In this document: positions 60,445 to 64,000 of the stretch, piece after piece
Numbering within the stretch: position 1 is the stretch's first letter
Layout of the letters: the number at the start of each line of letters is the position of its first letter
Source of the DNA: Cokeromyces recurvatus
Taxonomy: Eukaryota; Mucoromycota; Mucoromycetes; Mucorales; Mucoraceae
Direction: 5' to 3'
Length of the DNA stretch: 64,000 bases
Assembly (NCBI RefSeq): GCF_025118155.1
Contig: NW_026251389.1
Span: 744,001 to 808,000, forward strand
Position numbers and translations under genes: made by a program
Notes under the pieces: generated by a model
Told to the model about the DNA's origin: nothing
Database searches by the model: none
What the model saw: only the letters and a program-made list of their open reading frames with translations

Positions 60445-61235
60445 CAAATCATTATTATCAAAGCAAAAAGCTGACATGTGAGAGTCATATTAATACTTAC
60501 TGAAAGCTTCAAGAGGAGATGGAAATAAGTTTTATAGAGAAAAACTTGGAAGCGATTCCATCTAGAAGACGTGTTATCACCAATTAACTGTTTATGATGA
60601 AGTTTTAATAAATAAATAAATAAAAATAAGGAGCTCTAATGAATGTTTAAAAAGTGTTCCAATGATGTACAAACTCGGTAAAAAAAAAAAAAAAAGATTT
60701 CTATGTACATCTTAGGAACTCATAAAAGCTTGTACTTTCATATTCTATACGAATACGACTAGAATAATTCTAATCTTTAGGTAAACTCTGTAACCTAGTT
60801 AGTAGTCCTCCTCATCCTCCTCATCATCACTCTCTTTTTTTTTTTTTTAATATATCTAGATTCTGTCACTCATGATACAAAAGAACCAGACGGTCTTAGT
60901 CCTATTTGGACCTTTGGCTTAAAGCAACAATGTGTATGGACTATAGTTCCAGAGTTAAAGGCTCATTAACAATAATAGGGCCTGTTCATTCTACTTCTGT
61001 TGAAGAGGGAGAGAGAGGGAGGGAGAGAAATGAAAATAGTATATATCAGCACTTTATGAGCCTCAAAATCATACATAAATATTTAAACAAAGTGCTAACA
61101 GAAGGAGAATTTTCATCCTATTCTTTAAATTATGTTGAAAGGAACTATTCCATAATAGCAGTATAAATAATGCAATTATATCTGCTTATCCATTTTTTAT
61201 TTTATCAAAAAAAAAGGGGGGGAATAGCGCTTTAT
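60250..61235. other. Intergenic region between Vps9 and ACBP genes, with a possible orphan coding segment
   Basis: About 1 kb, mostly AT-rich, with a T run at about 60411-60444. At 60860-60968 an open segment after a TAG reads SVTHDTKEPDGLSPIWTFGL then KQQCVWTIVPELKAH and a stop. It looks more protein-like than its surroundings but has no start, partner exon or family that I recognise. Confidence 0.45.
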
Positions 61236-61702
61236 TTAATTACCCTTAAGGGATTCAACAAGAGCAATATATTTCTCTTCAGCTTCGTTTTGGGACATAC
61301 CTTTTTTTTAAAAAAAAAAAACCTCCGAGTAAATAAATATTGTAATAACGTGTATTCATAAATAAGCTTTATTTTTACCCTTCAATTTGTTCCAGGCTTC
61401 CCATTTAGCACGACCCTTAGGATCAAAAACACCGGGTTTAGCTATATAATTTTATTTTATTTTAGATGTAAATAGACTAAAACATTACTTTAGGACACTT
61501 ACAAGTTTCATTATCACCAACAGTAACTTGCTTAAAAAGACCATAAAGTTCTAAGAGAGTACTTTGAGAGGGTGTAGAGGAAAGCTTATGAACTTCTTCA
61601 GCAGCAGTGTTGAATTTCTAAAGAAACATAAAATGAAACAGAAATACTTGTCAATATAACTTTATAAAACTATTTTTAACAATAACTTACTTCCGAGGGC
61701 AT
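61236..61702 (-). CDS. ACB1: Acyl-CoA-binding protein
   Basis: Small cytosolic four-helix protein that binds long-chain acyl-CoA esters and buffers their pool. The start at 61702 gives a 12-base first exon (MPSE). Later exons are KFNTAAEEVHKLSSTPSQST then LLELYGLFKQVTVGDNETCK, followed by PGVFDPKGRAKWEAWNKLKG and MSQNEAEEKYIALVESLKGN. The signature (LYGLFKQ, the KPG-F-KGRAKWEAW block and the final YI-LV) is complete. Total size is about 85-90 aa, as usual. Introns are short with good splice signals. Confidence 0.95.
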
Positions 61703-63199
61703 CTTAAAATTGAATTATGAAAAAGGAAAAGAAGAGAAAAAAAAAAAAAAAGAATATGTGTATATAATACGAAAATTCTTCTGCATTTTTTTTTTTAAAT
61801 GTCACACATACATGTGTACATTTATTATTTAACAACTGCTGGTCATATTCGCACCCCTGGTCATGCATGTTGTCAAGTACTCATCTGTTCCAACTGTTGG
61901 GGATAAAGGCGGAGGTAAAGAAACAGGATTATTTATTTATTTTCTTTCATGTTCACGCCCTGATTTACCCCAACTGGGACACAACAAGATATTATTGAAT
62001 ACCTTAAAAATTGTCCGGCTTGAATCATAAACAAAGAAAATCCTTACAAGAATCAAGGATAAAAAAAAAAAAGGAAAGAGTAACTATGAAACAATTAGTG
62101 AGCGGGGGGAAGAGAGGAGCCAGCCGAGGCATTGCAAGTTTTTTTTTTTATAAAGAAAGAGACAATCAAGTTTATGAAGGATTATGCAAATGACTAGCTA
62201 ACAGATAAATTAAAAAATATGTTGTACACGTAGTTGATGTGTTGAAAGTCGATTTAAAAGAAAGGGAAGAAGACCATCAACAATTTTAAGTTTTTCAAGT
62301 TGATGGTGTATTTGGAGACAATATAATATGGCATACTACTTTGTGAATCATTGTGTAGGTTATTATACAACATGCACTGCTTTCTTATCAAATCATTACT
62401 CTTGTCAAGGGACATTAATAAAAGAGGTACTTGAAGCACATTTTGTAATCTCAAATGGAGCCCCTCTACTGTATTCATAATCCCCCCCTTCTTTTTTTTT
62501 TTATTTTAAAACTCTGATATCAAGTAACATGGCTGCAACAATGAATCTAATTGATTAAGCGTATATGCGTATATATCTAAAAGACTAATCCCGACACCAA
62601 ATAGCATACATAAAAATATATGCAATAATAAAGAAACAGCTCATACTTCCATGAATTGCCTATGATTTATGTTTCGACTATATCCTTATTAGTTATATTG
62701 TAAATGAAAGGCTACTTTTTTTTTCTTTTATTCCAAATTTTTCCTTCAAAACAGACAGATGCATATACGACATTTAAATTCAAGTATCAACCAAACCACT
62801 ATACCACATTTAAAGTCAATGCCAAGGATAAATTAAGTAGAATTCATTATATTTAAAGAATGTTTGTAAAGTAAAAAAAAAAAAAAAGTATACTTTAAGT
62901 CCATTACTTTATTGTTCAAAAGTAATAATCATTGATTGAAATATTAAAAAAAAAAAAAAAAACTAATCTTGTTGCCGTTCAAATAAAACGCCACAAGATT
63001 TATAAAGTAAATTAATTTTATTGGATGTCCTTTAAAAAAAAAAAATAAAAAAAATTTCGGCTTAAGCTTGAGAATGCTGTTCGCGAAAAAAAAAAAAAAA
63101 ACTTGCTAGTCTTTTCCATACCCAATTTGATTAAATATTAATCCTCCCCCTCTTTTTTTTTTTTACTAACTTTACACATATAGTCACTTGTATAAAAAC
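61703..63199. other. Intergenic region between divergent ACBP and CCT4 genes
   Basis: About 1.5 kb with A/T runs (61738-61751, 62874-62887, 63085-63101). Short ORFs at 62011-62193 and 62254-62478 have no recognisable motif. No gene is supported. Confidence 0.5.
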
Positions 63200-64000
63200 A
63201 TGGCACAAGTAGCAAAACCAACAACCACTAAAAATAATACTGGTGGAAATTTCCAAGACAAAGATAAACCTATGGAAGTTCGCATGTCAAACATAACTGC
63301 TGCAAAAGGTAACAATATATACATATATGTAATAATAATAGATTCATTTCGCGTTTCTAATGTTCTAATCATTTAACATCAATAGCTGTTGGTGATGCTA
63401 TTCGTACTTCGTTAGGTCCCAGAGGCATGGATAAGATGGTAAATCTTAATAAAAGATTAAAAAAAAAAAAAAAAAACTTAAAATCTTTATAATGATGTAT
63501 TCATGTTAATTGAATAGATTCAAACTGGTAAAGGTGAAGTTGTTATTACTAATGATGGTGCTACTATCCTTAAGCACATGGCTGTCCTTCATCCAGCTGC
63601 CAAGATGGTAAAGAGAAAAAAAAAAAAAAAAAACGACAATGAATCGAATGGACATTTAATTGATTTATTTATTTTATATACGTATATACATATATAGCTT
63701 GTTGATTTATCTGCTGCACAAGATGTTGAAGCTGGTGATGGCACTACCTCTGTTGTTGTTTTATGTAGTTCTTTATTAGCAGCCGCCGAGAAAATGTTGA
63801 ATAAGGGCATTCATCCTACCACCATTGCCGAATCATTCCAAAGAGCTGCTGCTAAAGCAGTAGAATTTTTAACTGAAATGGCTACACCTGTTGATTTAAG
63901 TGATCGTGAATCACTTTTGAGAGCAGCTTCTACTTCACTTAATTCTAAGATTGTCTCTCAATATTCTACATTGTTAGCTCCTATTGCTGTCGATGCTGTC
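63200..64000 (+). CDS. CCT4: T-complex protein 1 subunit delta (CCT4), 5' part
   Basis: Subunit of the cytosolic chaperonin TRiC/CCT, which folds actin and tubulin. Exons 63200-63308, 63386-63438, 63518-63607 and 63698 onward join in frame. The sequence reads [63 protein letters not shown] and [37 protein letters not shown] and the [11 protein letters not shown]-binding motif identify a CCT subunit, and the [18 protein letters not shown] start is characteristic of delta. The rest lies beyond the window. Confidence 0.95.

Noticed and set aside
62011..62478. Two short ORFs between ACBP and CCT4
   Set aside because: They show no recognisable motif, splice partner or codon pattern like the real genes.

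Overview
The window is nuclear DNA from a fungus, most likely Mucoromycota (Mucorales-type). Genes are intron-rich, with short GT-AG introns. The DNA is very AT-rich, with homopolymer tracts up to 76 bases. Several proteins are fungal or early-diverging-fungal in type: a WOPR (Gti1/Pac2) regulator, Dus3, Vps5, a fungal PH-domain protein, a decayed LINE with a C-terminal domain I associate with Mucorales, and a decayed member of a protein family I associate with Mucoromycota. I cannot name the genus.

Layout. 1-25 kb is a dense run of conserved genes: a p24 cargo receptor (partial), the inner-kinetochore protein CENP-I/Mis6, beta-tubulin, sorting nexin Vps5, zeta-COP, a two-finger C2H2 protein, the minor-spliceosome protein SNRNP25, the WD40 protein STRAP, a WOPR regulator, a PP2C phosphatase and a secreted PI-PLC-like protein. 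About 25.4-35.5 kb is a transposon-rich island. It holds a decayed LINE, a broken Mucoromycota-type gene, and a CACTA-type element (31263-35488, termini CACTACAAG/CTTGTAGTG, 3-bp target duplication CCT). An apparently intact Tc1/mariner element (31289-33004) has inserted into the CACTA element. A tRNA-Glu gene lies 56 bp beyond the island. From 36 kb the conserved genes resume: a TMEM198-like membrane protein, the SCYL1 pseudokinase, eIF3f, Dus3, the mitochondrial aminopeptidase Icp55/XPNPEP3, a PH-domain protein, a gamma-type p24 protein, an OPT transporter, ribosomal protein S16, 14-3-3, the Rab5 exchange factor Vps9, acyl-CoA-binding protein and CCT4 (partial).

Themes. Several genes act in membrane traffic (two p24 proteins, zeta-COP, Vps5, Vps9, SCYL1), translation or tRNA modification (eIF3f, Dus3, RPS16, tRNA-Glu), or snRNP biology (SNRNP25 beside STRAP). 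The points most worth checking are the nested CACTA/mariner structure, SNRNP25 as a marker of a U12-type spliceosome, CENP-I in a lineage whose studied members lack CENP-A and CENP-C, and beta-tubulin residues Y167 and A198, which are associated with benzimidazole insensitivity. Exon boundaries were read by eye from splice signals and reading-frame continuity, not from transcripts.
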